From: Massilia agri
Lineage (GTDB): Bacteria; Pseudomonadota; Gammaproteobacteria; Burkholderiales; Burkholderiaceae_D
Assembly: GCF_024753255.1 (NCBI RefSeq)
Contig: NZ_JANUHA010000010.1
Location: forward strand, 121,667-185,666
Direction: 5' to 3'
Length of the DNA: 64,000 bases
A program made the translations under genes and the position numbers. This document shows, in pieces, positions 1 to 9,038 of this stretch (position 1 is the stretch's first letter; each line of letters starts with the position of its first letter). Below the pieces are notes generated by a model that saw only the letters and a list, made by a program, of their open reading frames with translations, ran no database searches and had not been told where the DNA came from.

Positions 1-1349
1 TGGCCGCGCAGTACCTCGCGGATGATGGCGATGCCTTCCTTCAGCTTCGCCGAGGAGACGCGGTAGTCGAGCGCGATGACGGGGTTGAACAGGAAGCGCT
101 CGCGCGCGGCGAAGTTCTCGATCTGGCGCGCCGACAGGTCGCCGTTCGGAATCGTGACCACGGTGCGTTCGAGGGTACGGATGCGGGTCGAGCGGATGCC
201 GACGTCCTCCACCGTGCCGAGCAGCTCGCCGACCTTGACGAAGTCGCCCACCTGGGCCGGGCGGTCGGCGATCACGGTGACGCTGCCCACCAGGTTCTCC
301 ACCGTCTTCTGCGCGCCCAGGGCCAGCGCGATGCCGCCGATGCCCAGGGCCGCGATCCCCGTGGTCACGTCGATGCCGAAGGTGTCGAGGATGCCGATGC
401 CGGAAAACAGCAGGAGCAGCACCTTGGCCGTGCGCCGCAGCAGGGTGATGACGGAGACCACCTGGCGGCGCTGGCGCTTCTGCATGCGCGCGATCGCCAG
501 TTCGGCGATGGCGTCGACCAGGCGCAGGCCGAACCAGACCAGGGCGACGACGGAGACGATGCCGGTATAGCGCAGCAGGGTCTGGCGCGCCACGATGGCG
601 ACCGGCAGCCTTTCGGCCAGCGCGAAGAACAGGCCCACCGCAAGGAGCAGGCTGGCCGGCGGCAGGGCGGCCTCCAGGAAGCGGTACAGGCCGTTCGATG
701 CGGGATCCGCGACCAGGCGGCGCGTGCCGGCCACGACCAGCAGGGCGACCATCCACAGGCCGCCGAAGATCACCACGCCCAGCCCCACCAGCAGGGCCCA
801 GTCCTTCAGCGGCGCGCCGGCGATCACCAGGCCGTCTTCCTCGCTGTCCGCCGCGCTGCTGCGCCGGGTGGCGATCGCCACCTGCTCGACCGTCGCCGGC
901 GCCACGCGCCAGATCTGGCGCCCGTCCTCCTCGGCGCGCGCCAGCAGCACCGGCACCTTCTTGCCCTGCACCGTGATCTGGCCGACGTATTCCTGGTCGA
1001 CCGGCAGCTCGTCGTCGATGCGGCCGATCGCCTCGTTCGACAGCACGGCATAGGGCTGCAGCGAGCCGCCGTTGTCCAGCAGCGACTGGAAGCTGCGCGC
1101 CCGCGCGGCGGCGGTGACGCGCTGGCGATTGCTGTTGGCGGGCGTGTCGAAATACTGGGCGGCGCGGTCGTAGTCGTGCTCGGCCAGCGCCCCGATCAGG
1201 CCCGAGATCGTCGAGCGCGGGGTTTCGCGGCCCAGCGGGTCGGGCAGGACGGCCGGCGCGGGCGGCGGCGTGAGTTTCGGGATGGGGGAGGCCGCCGCCG
1301 GGGCGGCCAAATTCAGGAACAGGACCAGGGCAATCAACAACGAACGCAT
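1..1349 (-). CDS. MscS-family mechanosensitive ion channel (partial, C-terminus outside window)
   Basis: This is a membrane channel of the MscS family, which opens on membrane tension to release solutes. The visible 449 residues start with a signal-like hydrophobic segment and an N-terminal periplasmic-type domain of about 200 residues. Several membrane segments and the MscS beta domain follow. The latter is recognised by NLVGSVTVIADRPAQVGDFV, a GTVEDVGIRSTRIRTLE stretch and the TIPNGDLS motif. The start at 1349 is preceded by a good GGAAGGAAG ribosome site. The reading frame runs off the left edge, so the C-terminal domain is missing here. The large N-terminal domain makes it longer than E. 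coli MscS and more like the bigger YbdG/YnaI-type members. The family call is firm; the subfamily is inferred. Confidence 0.9.
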   Translation of the reverse strand, partial: MRSLLIALVLFLNLAAPAAASPIPKLTPPPAPAVLPDPLGRETPRSTISGLIGALAEHDYDRAAQYFDTPANSNRQRVTAAARARSFQSLLDNGGSLQPYAVLSNEAIGRIDDELPVDQEYVGQITVQGKKVPVLLARAEEDGRQIWRVAPATVEQVAIATRRSSAADSEEDGLVIAGAPLKDWALLVGLGVVIFGGLWMVALLVVAGTRRLVADPASNGLYRFLEAALPPASLLLAVGLFFALAERLPVAIVARQTLLRYTGIVSVVALVWFGLRLVDAIAELAIARMQKRQRRQVVSVITLLRRTAKVLLLLFSGIGILDTFGIDVTTGIAALGIGGIALALGAQKTVENLVGSVTVIADRPAQVGDFVKVGELLGTVEDVGIRSTRIRTLERTVVTIPNGDLSARQIENFAARERFLFNPVIALDYRVSSAKLKEGIAIIREVLRG

Positions 1350-1375
1350 GCGCGACACTTCCTTCCAATGAGATT

Positions 1376-3124
1376 TCAGGCTTTCGCTTCCGGCTCCAGC
1401 AGCCGGGCGGTGACCACCGCGCGCTCGTGGTCGACGATGCCGTCGACCTGGCGCTCGTCCAGTCCCATCGCTTCGAGCACGAAGGCGGACAGCTGCAGGC
1501 TCGCTTCCAGGGTTTCCGGCACCACCACGCTGGCGCCGGCCAGGCGCAGGGCGCGCGCATGCTTCTCGTCGCGCGAGCGCACGAACAGCGGCACGTGCGG
1601 ATATTCGCGGCGAATCCCGCGCACCGCCTGCAGGGCGGAGGCCGGGTGGTCCATGGTCAGCACGATGGCGGGCGCCTCATTCGCGTGCAGGTGGCGCAGC
1701 AGCTCCGGGCGCGAGGCGTTGCCGAAGTAGACCGGCTTGCCTTCGGCGTGCAGCTTCGAGACCAGCTTGGCGTCGCACTCGAAGGCGATGAAGGGAATGT
1801 GCTGCTCGCCCAGCAGCTTGGCCAGCTGCTGGCCCACGCGGCCGAAGCCGGCGATGATGATGCGCCCGCGCGCCGAGGCCAGTTGCTGCTGGTCCGGGGC
1901 GGCGTCCGGCGCCGCACGCCCGGAACGCTCGCCGATCGCGTGTCCCAGCTTGGCCAGCATCGGCGTGATGAAGAGCGTCAGGCCGACCACCAGCATGACC
2001 TGGGCGCCGAGGCCTGGCTCCAGCACCCGCGACGTCACGGCATAGCCGATGGCGACGAAGGCGAATTCGCCGCCCTGGCCCAGCAGCAGGCCGCCTTCCA
2101 CCGCGCGGCTCCAGCTCTGGCCGCCGAGGCGCAGCAGGGCGGCCACCACCAGCGCCTTGATCAGCACCAGGCCCGCGACCAGGGAGGCCAGCAGCAGCGG
2201 CGCCTCGAGGATCTGGCGCGTGTCGATGTTCATCCCCACCGTCATGAAGAACAGGCCCATGAGCAGGCCCTTGAAGGGCTCGACCATGAGCTCGACCTCG
2301 TGCTTGAACTCTGTTTCGGCCAGCAGCAGGCCGGCGATCAGGGCGCCCAGCGCCATCGACAGGCCGGCCGCCGCCGACAGGCCGGCGATGCCGAAGGTCG
2401 ACAGCAGGATCAGGGCCATGAAGACGTCCGGCTGGCGGTGCTCGGCGAAGGAGCGGAACAGGCGGTGCACGACGCGCCCGCCGACCAGGTAGATCAGGGC
2501 GATCGCGATGGCCGCCTTGGCCAGCGTGGCGAGGGCCAGCATCGCCACGCCGTCGCCGGCGCCGCGGCCCAGGGCCCCGACCAGCAGCAGGATCGGCACC
2601 ACGGCCAGGTCCTGCAGCATCAGGATCGCGAAAGCGGCCTGGCCCAGGCGGCTGCCGGTGGCCTGCTGCTGGGCCAGCAGCTGCATGACGACGGCGGTGG
2701 AAGACAGGGACAGCACCAGGCCGAGGACCACGGCGGACTGGGTGTCGAGGCCATAGAGCAGCAGGGCGCCGCCCAGCAGCGCGGCGCTGGCAAGCACCTG
2801 CGCGGTGCCGGCGCCGAACACCCAGCTGCGCATGGCCCACAGGCGCGCGGCCGAGAGCTCGAGGCCGATCATGAACATCAGGAAGAGCACCCCGACTTCC
2901 GCCAGCATCGAGATGCCTTCGCCGCGCGGGAAGGTGAGGAAGGCCAGCCAGGGAATGTCGCCCGCCAGCAGCCCCAGGCCGAAGGGACCGACCAGGGTGC
3001 CGACGGCGAGGAAGCCGACCACTTGGTTGATGCGCAGGCGCTGGAGCGTGGGAATCAGGATGCCCGAGAGGATCAGGAACAGCAGGATCTCCCGCAGGAA
3101 GGGGAAGGCGTGTTGCTCTTGCAC
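1376..3124 (-). CDS. CPA2-family cation:proton antiporter with RCK (TrkA-N) domain
   Basis: This is a monovalent cation/proton antiporter of the KefB/KefC/YbaL type (582 aa). Residues 1-390 form about 12 hydrophobic helices, including the conserved NQVVGFLAVGTLVGP opening and GGLLLGQGGEFAFVAIGYAV near residue 345. Residues 415-540 are a cytoplasmic TrkA-N/RCK domain with the nucleotide-binding motif GFGRVG. The family exchanges potassium or sodium for protons at the inner membrane, and the RCK domain gates transport by nucleotide or glutathione adducts. It lies 26 bases upstream of the MscS-type channel on the same strand, so the two may form an osmotic or ionic stress unit. The transported ion cannot be read from sequence. 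Confidence 0.93.
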   Translation of the reverse strand: MQEQHAFPFLREILLFLILSGILIPTLQRLRINQVVGFLAVGTLVGPFGLGLLAGDIPWLAFLTFPRGEGISMLAEVGVLFLMFMIGLELSAARLWAMRSWVFGAGTAQVLASAALLGGALLLYGLDTQSAVVLGLVLSLSSTAVVMQLLAQQQATGSRLGQAAFAILMLQDLAVVPILLLVGALGRGAGDGVAMLALATLAKAAIAIALIYLVGGRVVHRLFRSFAEHRQPDVFMALILLSTFGIAGLSAAAGLSMALGALIAGLLLAETEFKHEVELMVEPFKGLLMGLFFMTVGMNIDTRQILEAPLLLASLVAGLVLIKALVVAALLRLGGQSWSRAVEGGLLLGQGGEFAFVAIGYAVTSRVLEPGLGAQVMLVVGLTLFITPMLAKLGHAIGERSGRAAPDAAPDQQQLASARGRIIIAGFGRVGQQLAKLLGEQHIPFIAFECDAKLVSKLHAEGKPVYFGNASRPELLRHLHANEAPAIVLTMDHPASALQAVRGIRREYPHVPLFVRSRDEKHARALRLAGASVVVPETLEASLQLSAFVLEAMGLDERQVDGIVDHERAVVTARLLEPEAKA

Positions 3125-3184
3125 GGAAAACGGCCTTTCGTTAACAAACTCCGTGCGATTGTATACCGCCGCTCCCGCGCCTCC

Positions 3185-4081
3185 CTACCTGACGATGGTC
3201 GCGAGATTGACCTTGAAGGGGACCATCATCTGGCAAGGCTGCCCGCCGCAGCGCGCCGGCTTGTATTTCAGCAGGGCCGCGCCGATGCCCGCCATGCGCT
3301 TGGCCTCGGGATCGTCGATGCCGCCCGTCGCCGCGGACAGCGCCTTGCCGTCCGCGCCGACCAGCACATAGATCGTGACGTCGCCATTGAGCTGGTAGCG
3401 GCTGGTCAGCTTCAGGAGGCCGAGGAAGAGTTCCTGCGGACCGTTCAGGGGGTAGGGCGGCTCGTCGCCGTCGTCGAGCGCCGGGTAGGCGTCCCGAATG
3501 ACCTGCTTCTGCGCCGGGGTCAAGCCTTCGTAGCCGACGTTCAGCGGCACCGAGGAGGTGACTTCCTTGTCCTTCATGAGCGAACCGGTGCGGTTCGCGC
3601 TCGATAAAATCGCGAAACTGGTTTTCTCTCCCGGCTGCGGCTGTACCCGGGGCGCAGCGCCGACCCGCATGCCGTTCACGAAAGTGACGTCGGCCCGGCG
3701 GCCGTTGCCCGCGAAGGTCATGATGCCGCGGCCGTCCGGGACACCCGCACGCCAGTTCCCGTCATAGGCGCCGCCAAGCATGAAGGTCATGGCGCCCCGG
3801 CCGTCCGGCTTGCCGTTCTTCCACTGACCCTTGTAGCGGTCGCCGTTCGGGAACAGGCCTTCGGCAATGCCTTCGCGTACGCCCATGCGGACCTCGCCTT
3901 CGTACTGCATGCCATCGAGGTCCCTGAAGTAGCCCTTGCCGTCGGGGACGCCGTCCTTGACGGTGCCGATATAACTGCCGCCGCCGGGCAGCTTCAGTTG
4001 TACTTCGCCGGGTTTGAGCGTGTCCTGGGCCAGGGCGGGAAGGCAGAGGGCAAGGGAAAGCAGGAAGGCGGTGGGTTTCAC
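3185..4081 (-). CDS. Exported MORN-repeat protein with TonB-like C-terminus
   Basis: This exported protein has about 298 residues. The GTG start at 4081 is chosen because it opens directly into a signal peptide (VKPTAFLLSLALCLPALAQ); an upstream ATG at 4141 would bury it. After cleavage come four to five MORN repeats (YIGTVKDGVPDGKGYF, YEGEVRMGVREGIAEG, YKGQWKNGKPDGRGAM, YDGNWRAGVPDGRGIM), short beta hairpins usually involved in binding membranes or proteins. The last 100 residues resemble a TonB C-terminal or energy-transducer fold, including YVLVGADGKALSAATGG, and carry a GGQPCQ pair of bases for a possible disulfide context. No ribosome site is convincing. Its function is unknown; a cell-envelope role is inferred from export. 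Confidence 0.75.
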   Translation of the reverse strand: MKPTAFLLSLALCLPALAQDTLKPGEVQLKLPGGGSYIGTVKDGVPDGKGYFRDLDGMQYEGEVRMGVREGIAEGLFPNGDRYKGQWKNGKPDGRGAMTFMLGGAYDGNWRAGVPDGRGIMTFAGNGRRADVTFVNGMRVGAAPRVQPQPGEKTSFAILSSANRTGSLMKDKEVTSSVPLNVGYEGLTPAQKQVIRDAYPALDDGDEPPYPLNGPQELFLGLLKLTSRYQLNGDVTIYVLVGADGKALSAATGGIDDPEAKRMAGIGAALLKYKPARCGGQPCQMMVPFKVNLATIVR

Positions 4082-4188
4082 GGTGGGCGGTTCGAGGAGG
4101 GCGGAGCGGCCATTCTCGGCGCAGGGCCGATCGCCCGTCAATGCAGCACGGGTGAAGCGGCCTTTACGCTACATCGAGGAGCCGGGAC

Positions 4189-6507
4189 TCAGCACTTCCC
4201 CGCCTGCACGGCTTCCGGCGGCGTCTCTTCCTGCTGCCGGTGTCCGCTCGCCACCGGCTGGCGGCTTTCGGCGGTGGCCTGCAGTTCCTCGATCTCCGGA
4301 TCTTCGGTATTGCGCAGTTCGAGGTAGCGGTCGAGCGCCTGTTCCAGCCTTGGCAGCAGGATGCCGCGTTCACTGGTGAGGGCGCAGTAGGCCGGACGGG
4401 CGGCGGGGAAGGCGATCGGGCGCGCCTCCAGGCGGCTGGCATCGACGCCGGCCTTTTCCGCGGCCTTGAGCGCCAGCTCGGCCCAGGTCAGCTCGCCGCC
4501 ATTGGACAGGTGCCAGATGCCGGCTTCACGGTCGATCGCCAGGTCCAGGCAGGCGTGCACCAGGTCCGGCACGTAGGTCGGGGTGATGGTCAGGTCGTTC
4601 GAGGCGGTGAAGGATTCGCCGCGTTCGAGGGCATTCAGCGCCAGGGTCACGAAGTTGTACTGGTCCCAGGGGCCGAAGAAGGCGCTGGTGCGCACCACCA
4701 GGGCCTCCGGGTTCTCGTCCAGCACCGCGACCTCGGCGTCGGCCTTGCTGCGGCCGTAGACGTTCAGCGGCGAGACCGCGTCCGACTCCACGTAGGGACG
4801 ATCCCGCTTGCCATCGAAGACCAGGTCGCTCGAGAAGGTGGTCAGGTGCACGCCGTGGCGGGCGCAGGCCGCGGCCAGGATGGCGGGACCGGCGGTGTTC
4901 TCGCGGAAGCAGCGCTCGGCGTCGTTCTCGGCATCGTCCACGCGCACATAGCCGCAGGTGTTGATCACGGCCCAGGGCTGGTACCGGGCGAGGGCGCGTT
5001 CGACCGAAGCGGCGTCGGCGATGTCCATGTCCTGGCGCGAGAGCAGCTTGAAATTCAGGTTGCGCTTGCGGCAGACGCGGGCAAAGGCGCGGCCCAGGGT
5101 GCCGGTGGCGCCCAGGACCAGGATCGGCGCCGCGCTCGTGCCCACCAGGCGGTGGCCGTCGGCCGAGATCGAGGTGAGTGCGGCAGGGGTCGCGACCGGA
5201 GGATGGCAGAGGAAGCGTCCCGGACGGCGCCACCAGCCCTGGCCGCGCAGCACCGGATGCGACAACGGCGTGCCGGACGAGAGTTCCTTCATCATTTTCG
5301 CCAGCGCGGTCGGGCGCGGCGTGGGCGAGCGCACGTCGAAGGGACCCGGCTCGTAATAACCCTTGTTCTGGGTGACCAGGCTGTTCCAGTCAAAAGAGCC
5401 GAGCAGGGACCAGACCGTGACGGCGCGCACGTCGACGCCGTTCTGCTGCGACTGCTGGGCCGCTTCCCAGATCTCGAGCAGCCAGCGCAGCTGGTCTTCG
5501 CGGTTGGCGTCGATGTGGGCTTCGGTGATCGCCAGCGGGATGCCGTAGCGGTCCCAGACCTCCGACAGCAGCGGGGCGATGCCCGGGGTCGGCGTGGCCA
5601 GCACGCGCGAAGCCTCGATGTCGGCGCAAGGGATGCCGTCGGCGACGCCGCGGTGGTGTTCCGGGAAGCGCTCGGGACGGTGGTCGAGCCAGCGCTCGGA
5701 GGTCACGTAGTAGTTGACGCCGATGATGTCGGGCGGGCAGGGGGTCTCGCGGAACCACAGGAATGCTTCGGCCGGGATGCCGGTCTTGATCAGGTACTTC
5801 CACAGCTTGTGGTGTTCATCGACCATGCCGCACAGGAGATCCCAGGCCAGCCAGCGGCGCTCGTTGTAGAACTCGGCGACCTTGGCCATCTCGAGCGTGC
5901 CGTAGGTCTTGCCGAGGTCGTCGGTCTGGACCAGCTTGGCGTCCGGGTTGACGGCGCGGATGGCGCGCATCGACAGGACCACGGCGCGGCACTGGACGAG
6001 CAGGGCTTCGATGAAGGTGCGGTCGTCGCGGCCGTGCGGATACCAGACGCCATACAGGCCGGCGAAGCGGGCGGTGGTGCAGGGTTCGTTGACCGGGGTG
6101 TAGTACTCGAGCCACGGATAGCGCGCGGCGACGGCGCCGGCATATTCGGCCAGGCGTTCCGGGAAGGCAGGGTCGACCAGGCTGGTGTCGCGCGGTCCGC
6201 TGCCGTGGTGGACCAGGCCGGCGATCGGGGTGACGTTCGCTTCGCGCAGGGCAGCCAGGCGTTCGTCGGCCCAGCTCCAGTCGGCCTTGTCGATGCCTTC
6301 GGGGGCGGTGCGTTCCCACAGCACGGGGTAGCGGATGGCCTTGATGCCGGTGGACGCGAAGCGCCCGATGTCGCAGGCGCGGCCATGGTGGCCGTTACGG
6401 TCCAGCTGGCTGAAGTAGTCGTCGCGCACGCGGTTGACCGTGCATTCGAGGCCGCCCCAGAGTTCGAGGGGACGGGCGTGGCTGTTCGTGCTCTTTTTTG
6501 GAATCAT
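4189..6507 (-). CDS. Fused GH1-like glycosidase / RmlD-like sugar-nucleotide reductase
   Basis: This is a two-enzyme fusion of 772 aa. Residues 15-410 match a family 1 glycoside hydrolase-like barrel. The acid/base glutamate lies in VNEP (about E141) and the likely nucleophile in ITEAH (about E329). Residues 462-755 form a Rossmann SDR of the RmlD (dTDP-4-dehydrorhamnose reductase) type, with GATGTLG, a TTFSSDLVFDG strand and the YGRSK catalytic motif. The start at ATG 6507 is chosen over 6654 because GGTGA precedes it and homology begins there. A role in making or trimming a deoxyhexose-containing polysaccharide is inferred. TEAH in place of the usual TENG means true glycosidase activity is uncertain. 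Confidence 0.85.
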   Translation of the reverse strand: MIPKKSTNSHARPLELWGGLECTVNRVRDDYFSQLDRNGHHGRACDIGRFASTGIKAIRYPVLWERTAPEGIDKADWSWADERLAALREANVTPIAGLVHHGSGPRDTSLVDPAFPERLAEYAGAVAARYPWLEYYTPVNEPCTTARFAGLYGVWYPHGRDDRTFIEALLVQCRAVVLSMRAIRAVNPDAKLVQTDDLGKTYGTLEMAKVAEFYNERRWLAWDLLCGMVDEHHKLWKYLIKTGIPAEAFLWFRETPCPPDIIGVNYYVTSERWLDHRPERFPEHHRGVADGIPCADIEASRVLATPTPGIAPLLSEVWDRYGIPLAITEAHIDANREDQLRWLLEIWEAAQQSQQNGVDVRAVTVWSLLGSFDWNSLVTQNKGYYEPGPFDVRSPTPRPTALAKMMKELSSGTPLSHPVLRGQGWWRRPGRFLCHPPVATPAALTSISADGHRLVGTSAAPILVLGATGTLGRAFARVCRKRNLNFKLLSRQDMDIADAASVERALARYQPWAVINTCGYVRVDDAENDAERCFRENTAGPAILAAACARHGVHLTTFSSDLVFDGKRDRPYVESDAVSPLNVYGRSKADAEVAVLDENPEALVVRTSAFFGPWDQYNFVTLALNALERGESFTASNDLTITPTYVPDLVHACLDLAIDREAGIWHLSNGGELTWAELALKAAEKAGVDASRLEARPIAFPAARPAYCALTSERGILLPRLEQALDRYLELRNTEDPEIEELQATAESRQPVASGHRQQEETPPEAVQAGKC

Positions 6508-6813
6508 CAATTTCACCAATATTAGTTTTCTAACAACAAATTCCCTGCAGCTCGGCGTCCCAGGAGAAAAAATGTCGGAAGGGGAGCCGGCCTGCAGGCC
6601 ATGGGACCCGAAGCGGTTGACATCGGCGCGCCAACCTGCAACCATGCGGTCCATGAATTTTCCGAAAGCACATCATCTTTTCTTGACCTGGTGGCGCCGC
6701 TCCTAGCGCGCGGCCACAGGAAATGATCTGCATTTCGACTAACGCCGCCTCGATCCGGGTGGCGTTTTCACATCTAGCGCGGCAAGGAATCGGGGCACTA
6801 ACCAGGAAACCCG
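6508..6813. promoter_or_regulatory. Divergent intergenic region between the GH1/RmlD fusion and trpS
   Basis: This 306-base region holds the promoters of both flanking genes. The left third is AT-rich compared with the window. No strong sigma-70 pair is obvious. The only clear element is the hairpin at 6741-6766 described separately. I see no additional gene in it. Confidence 0.4.
6741..6768 (+). terminator. Terminator- or attenuator-like hairpin in the trpS leader
   Basis: AACGCCGCC pairs with GGGTGGCGTT around a short loop, giving a 9-10 bp stem with one G-U pair, followed by TTTTC. It points towards trpS and lies about 45 bases upstream of its start. No plus-strand gene precedes it, so attenuation of trpS is possible. 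No short leader peptide rich in Trp codons was seen. Confidence 0.5.
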
Positions 6814-7839
6814 ATGAGCTCGACCCCTAATTCTTCCGCACCAATCATCCTGACCGGCGACCGTCCGACGGGCCCGCTGCACCTCGGCCACTTCGTGGGC
6901 AGCCTGCGCAACCGCGTGACCTACCAGGACACTTACCGCCAGTTCGTCATGCTGGCGGACGCGCAAGCGCTGACCGACAACATGGATGACATCGGTAAGG
7001 TACACCGGAACGTGGTTGAAGTGGCGCTCGATTACCTTGCCGTGGGCATCGACCCGGCCCGTACGACCATCCTGATCCAGTCCCAGATCCCGGAACTGAC
7101 GGAACTGACCTTCTACTACCTGAACCTGGTGACCGTGGCGCGCCTGGAGCGCAACCCGACCGTCAAGCAGGAAATCATCATGCGCGGCTTCGAGCGCGAC
7201 ATCCCGGCCGGCTTCCTGACCTACCCGGCCAGCCAGGCGGCCGACATCACCGCCTTCAAGGCCAGCGTGGTGCCGGTGGGCGAGGACCAGATCCCGATGA
7301 TCGAGCAGTGCAACGAGATCGTGCGCAAGTTCAACCGCACCTATGGCGGCGAGAGGGATATCCTGGTCGAGTGCAAGGCCATCGTGCCGGAAGTCGGCCG
7401 CCTGCCGGGCATCGACGGCCGCGCCAAGATGAGCAAGTCGCTGGGCAACACCATCAACCTGGGCGCCAGCGCCGACGAGATCCGCGCCGCCGTCAAGCAG
7501 GTCTACACCGACCCGCTGCACCTGAAGGTTTCCGACCCGGGCCACCTGGAGGGCAATGTGGCCTTCATCTACCTCGACGCCTTCGATACGGACAAGGCCG
7601 GCCTGGAAGAGATGAAGGCCCACTACACCCGCGGTGGCCTGGGCGACAGCGTCGTCAAGAAGCGCCTCGAGGGCATCCTGCAAGACCTGCTGGCGCCGAT
7701 CCGCGCCCGCCGCGAAGAGTTCGCCAAGGACCGTGGGCAAGTGCTGCAGATCCTCAAGGAAGGCACCCTGAAGGCGCGTGAAGTGGCGGCGCAGACCACC
7801 GACGAAGTGCGCAAGGCGCTGGGCCTCTCGTACTTCTGA
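6814..7839 (+). CDS. trpS: Tryptophan--tRNA ligase
   Basis: TrpS charges tRNA-Trp with tryptophan in the cytoplasm. At 341 aa it has the normal length of a bacterial class I TrpRS. The HIGH-type signature is PLHLGHF at residues 21-27 and the KMSKS loop is at residues 205-209. The tryptophan-site region VLMAD-like appears as [13 protein letters not shown] near residue 47. The start at 6814 follows an AGGAAA ribosome site. It stands alone, with its own hairpin leader and a strong double hairpin after the stop, so it is probably monocistronic. Confidence 0.97.
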   Translation: MSSTPNSSAPIILTGDRPTGPLHLGHFVGSLRNRVTYQDTYRQFVMLADAQALTDNMDDIGKVHRNVVEVALDYLAVGIDPARTTILIQSQIPELTELTFYYLNLVTVARLERNPTVKQEIIMRGFERDIPAGFLTYPASQAADITAFKASVVPVGEDQIPMIEQCNEIVRKFNRTYGGERDILVECKAIVPEVGRLPGIDGRAKMSKSLGNTINLGASADEIRAAVKQVYTDPLHLKVSDPGHLEGNVAFIYLDAFDTDKAGLEEMKAHYTRGGLGDSVVKKRLEGILQDLLAPIRARREEFAKDRGQVLQILKEGTLKAREVAAQTTDEVRKALGLSYF

Positions 7840-7843
7840 TGTT

Positions 7844-7897
7844 CGCCGGGAGGGCGGTCTTGCCGCCCTCCCGGCGGTATCGTCCTCCGATACCGCC
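7844..7897 (+). terminator. Two overlapping hairpins after trpS
   Basis: The first stem pairs 7844-7857 with 7863-7876 (14 perfect base pairs, loop TCTTG). The second pairs 7873-7882 with 7888-7897 (10 bp). They share bases 7873-7876, so they compete. No T-run follows either, so intrinsic termination is not certain, but the position just after the trpS stop fits a 3'-end structure. Confidence 0.6.
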
Positions 7898-7988
7898 CGT
7901 ACCATCACGTACGGCTCTTGCGTTAGATACTGGAACGCACTTTCTTCCCGTGGCAAGCTGCACGCTTCACTGTCACTGGAGAAATTCC

Positions 7989-9038
7989 ATGAGCAAAGGC
8001 TTGCGCTTCACCGAGAAATGGCTGCAACGCGCCCTGTGGCTGGTCGCCTTCGCCTTCGCGGCATTCCTGATCGGCCTCGGCAGCGCCATCGTCGGCAACC
8101 TGTGGGATGTCGAGCCCGAACTCACGGTCGAGCAGTTCATGGACCCGGCCCAGGTGGCCGCGCTGCGCGCCGGGCAGGAGCAAGCCAGGGACCGGCGCGA
8201 TGCCGCCCAGCTGGAATTCGAGCAGGCGACCCAGAAGCACGAGGTGGCGCGCTCGAATACCCGGACTGCGCGCGAGACCCTGGATAACTGGCTCGCCACA
8301 CGTCACGCCACCGCGCGGCCGGACCAGGATCCGGAGCTGATCAACCGTACCAGGGCGGTCGACGCTTTGGCCGCCCAGGAGCGCACGGCGCTCGCGGCGG
8401 TGCAGGCGCAGGAGCAGGTCCTGCTCGACGCCAACCAGGCCCTGCAAAAGGCCGGGGACCGCTGGGAAAAGATGGAAGGTCCGGCCCGCGCGGCCTTCGT
8501 CGATGCGGCGCAGGCCAAGGAATTGCGCGTCTTCCTCTACCGCCTGGCGCTGACCCTGCCGCTGCTGGTGCTTGCCGGCTGGCTGTTCGCGAAGAAGCGC
8601 AAGGGCGCCTACTGGCCCTTCGTCTGGGGCTTCATCATCTTCGCCCTGTTCACCTTCTTCTTCGAGCTGGTGCCCTACCTGCCGAGCTATGGCGGCTATG
8701 TGCGCTACCTGGTCGGCATCGTCCTCACCTTCCTGGTCGGCCGCTACGCGATTGTTTCGCTGCAGCGCTACCTGGCGCGCCAGAAGGAGGCCGAGGCGCT
8801 GCCGGACGCGCAGCGCCGCCAGACGCTGCGCTACGACACCGCCCTGGCCCGGCTGGGCAAGAGCGTGTGCCCGGGCTGCGAGCGTCCGGTCGACCTGAAG
8901 GACGGCAGCCTGGATTACTGCCCGCACTGCGGCATCGGCCTGTTCGACAAATGCGGCTGCTGTACTACCCGCAAGAATGCCTTCGCACGCTTCTGCTTTT
9001 CCTGCGGGACGCCGGCCAATACCTCGCTGGCGGATTGA
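7989..9038 (+). CDS. Membrane protein with coiled coil and C-terminal zinc ribbons
   Basis: This predicted inner-membrane protein has 349 aa. One helix lies near residues 13-36 (LWLVAFAFAAFLIGLGSAIV), followed by a charged, Ala/Gln-rich coiled coil at about 50-165. Three further helices lie at about 180-265. The C-terminal 70 residues carry four CxxC-type knuckles (CPGC, CPHC, CGCC, CFSC), which form a double zinc ribbon facing the cytoplasm. ATG 7989 is used because GGAG precedes it and the membrane helix begins there. It is convergent with the next gene, and the two stop codons touch at 9038/9039. I do not recognise a named family beyond the zinc-ribbon architecture. Confidence 0.8.
   Translation: MSKGLRFTEKWLQRALWLVAFAFAAFLIGLGSAIVGNLWDVEPELTVEQFMDPAQVAALRAGQEQARDRRDAAQLEFEQATQKHEVARSNTRTARETLDNWLATRHATARPDQDPELINRTRAVDALAAQERTALAAVQAQEQVLLDANQALQKAGDRWEKMEGPARAAFVDAAQAKELRVFLYRLALTLPLLVLAGWLFAKKRKGAYWPFVWGFIIFALFTFFFELVPYLPSYGGYVRYLVGIVLTFLVGRYAIVSLQRYLARQKEAEALPDAQRRQTLRYDTALARLGKSVCPGCERPVDLKDGSLDYCPHCGIGLFDKCGCCTTRKNAFARFCFSCGTPANTSLAD

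Noticed and set aside
1427..3607. Long open frame on the plus strand opposite the antiporter gene
   Set aside because: Gln/His/Arg/Ala-rich translation typical of the antisense of GC-rich genes, with no family match; the antiporter on the other strand is unmistakable.
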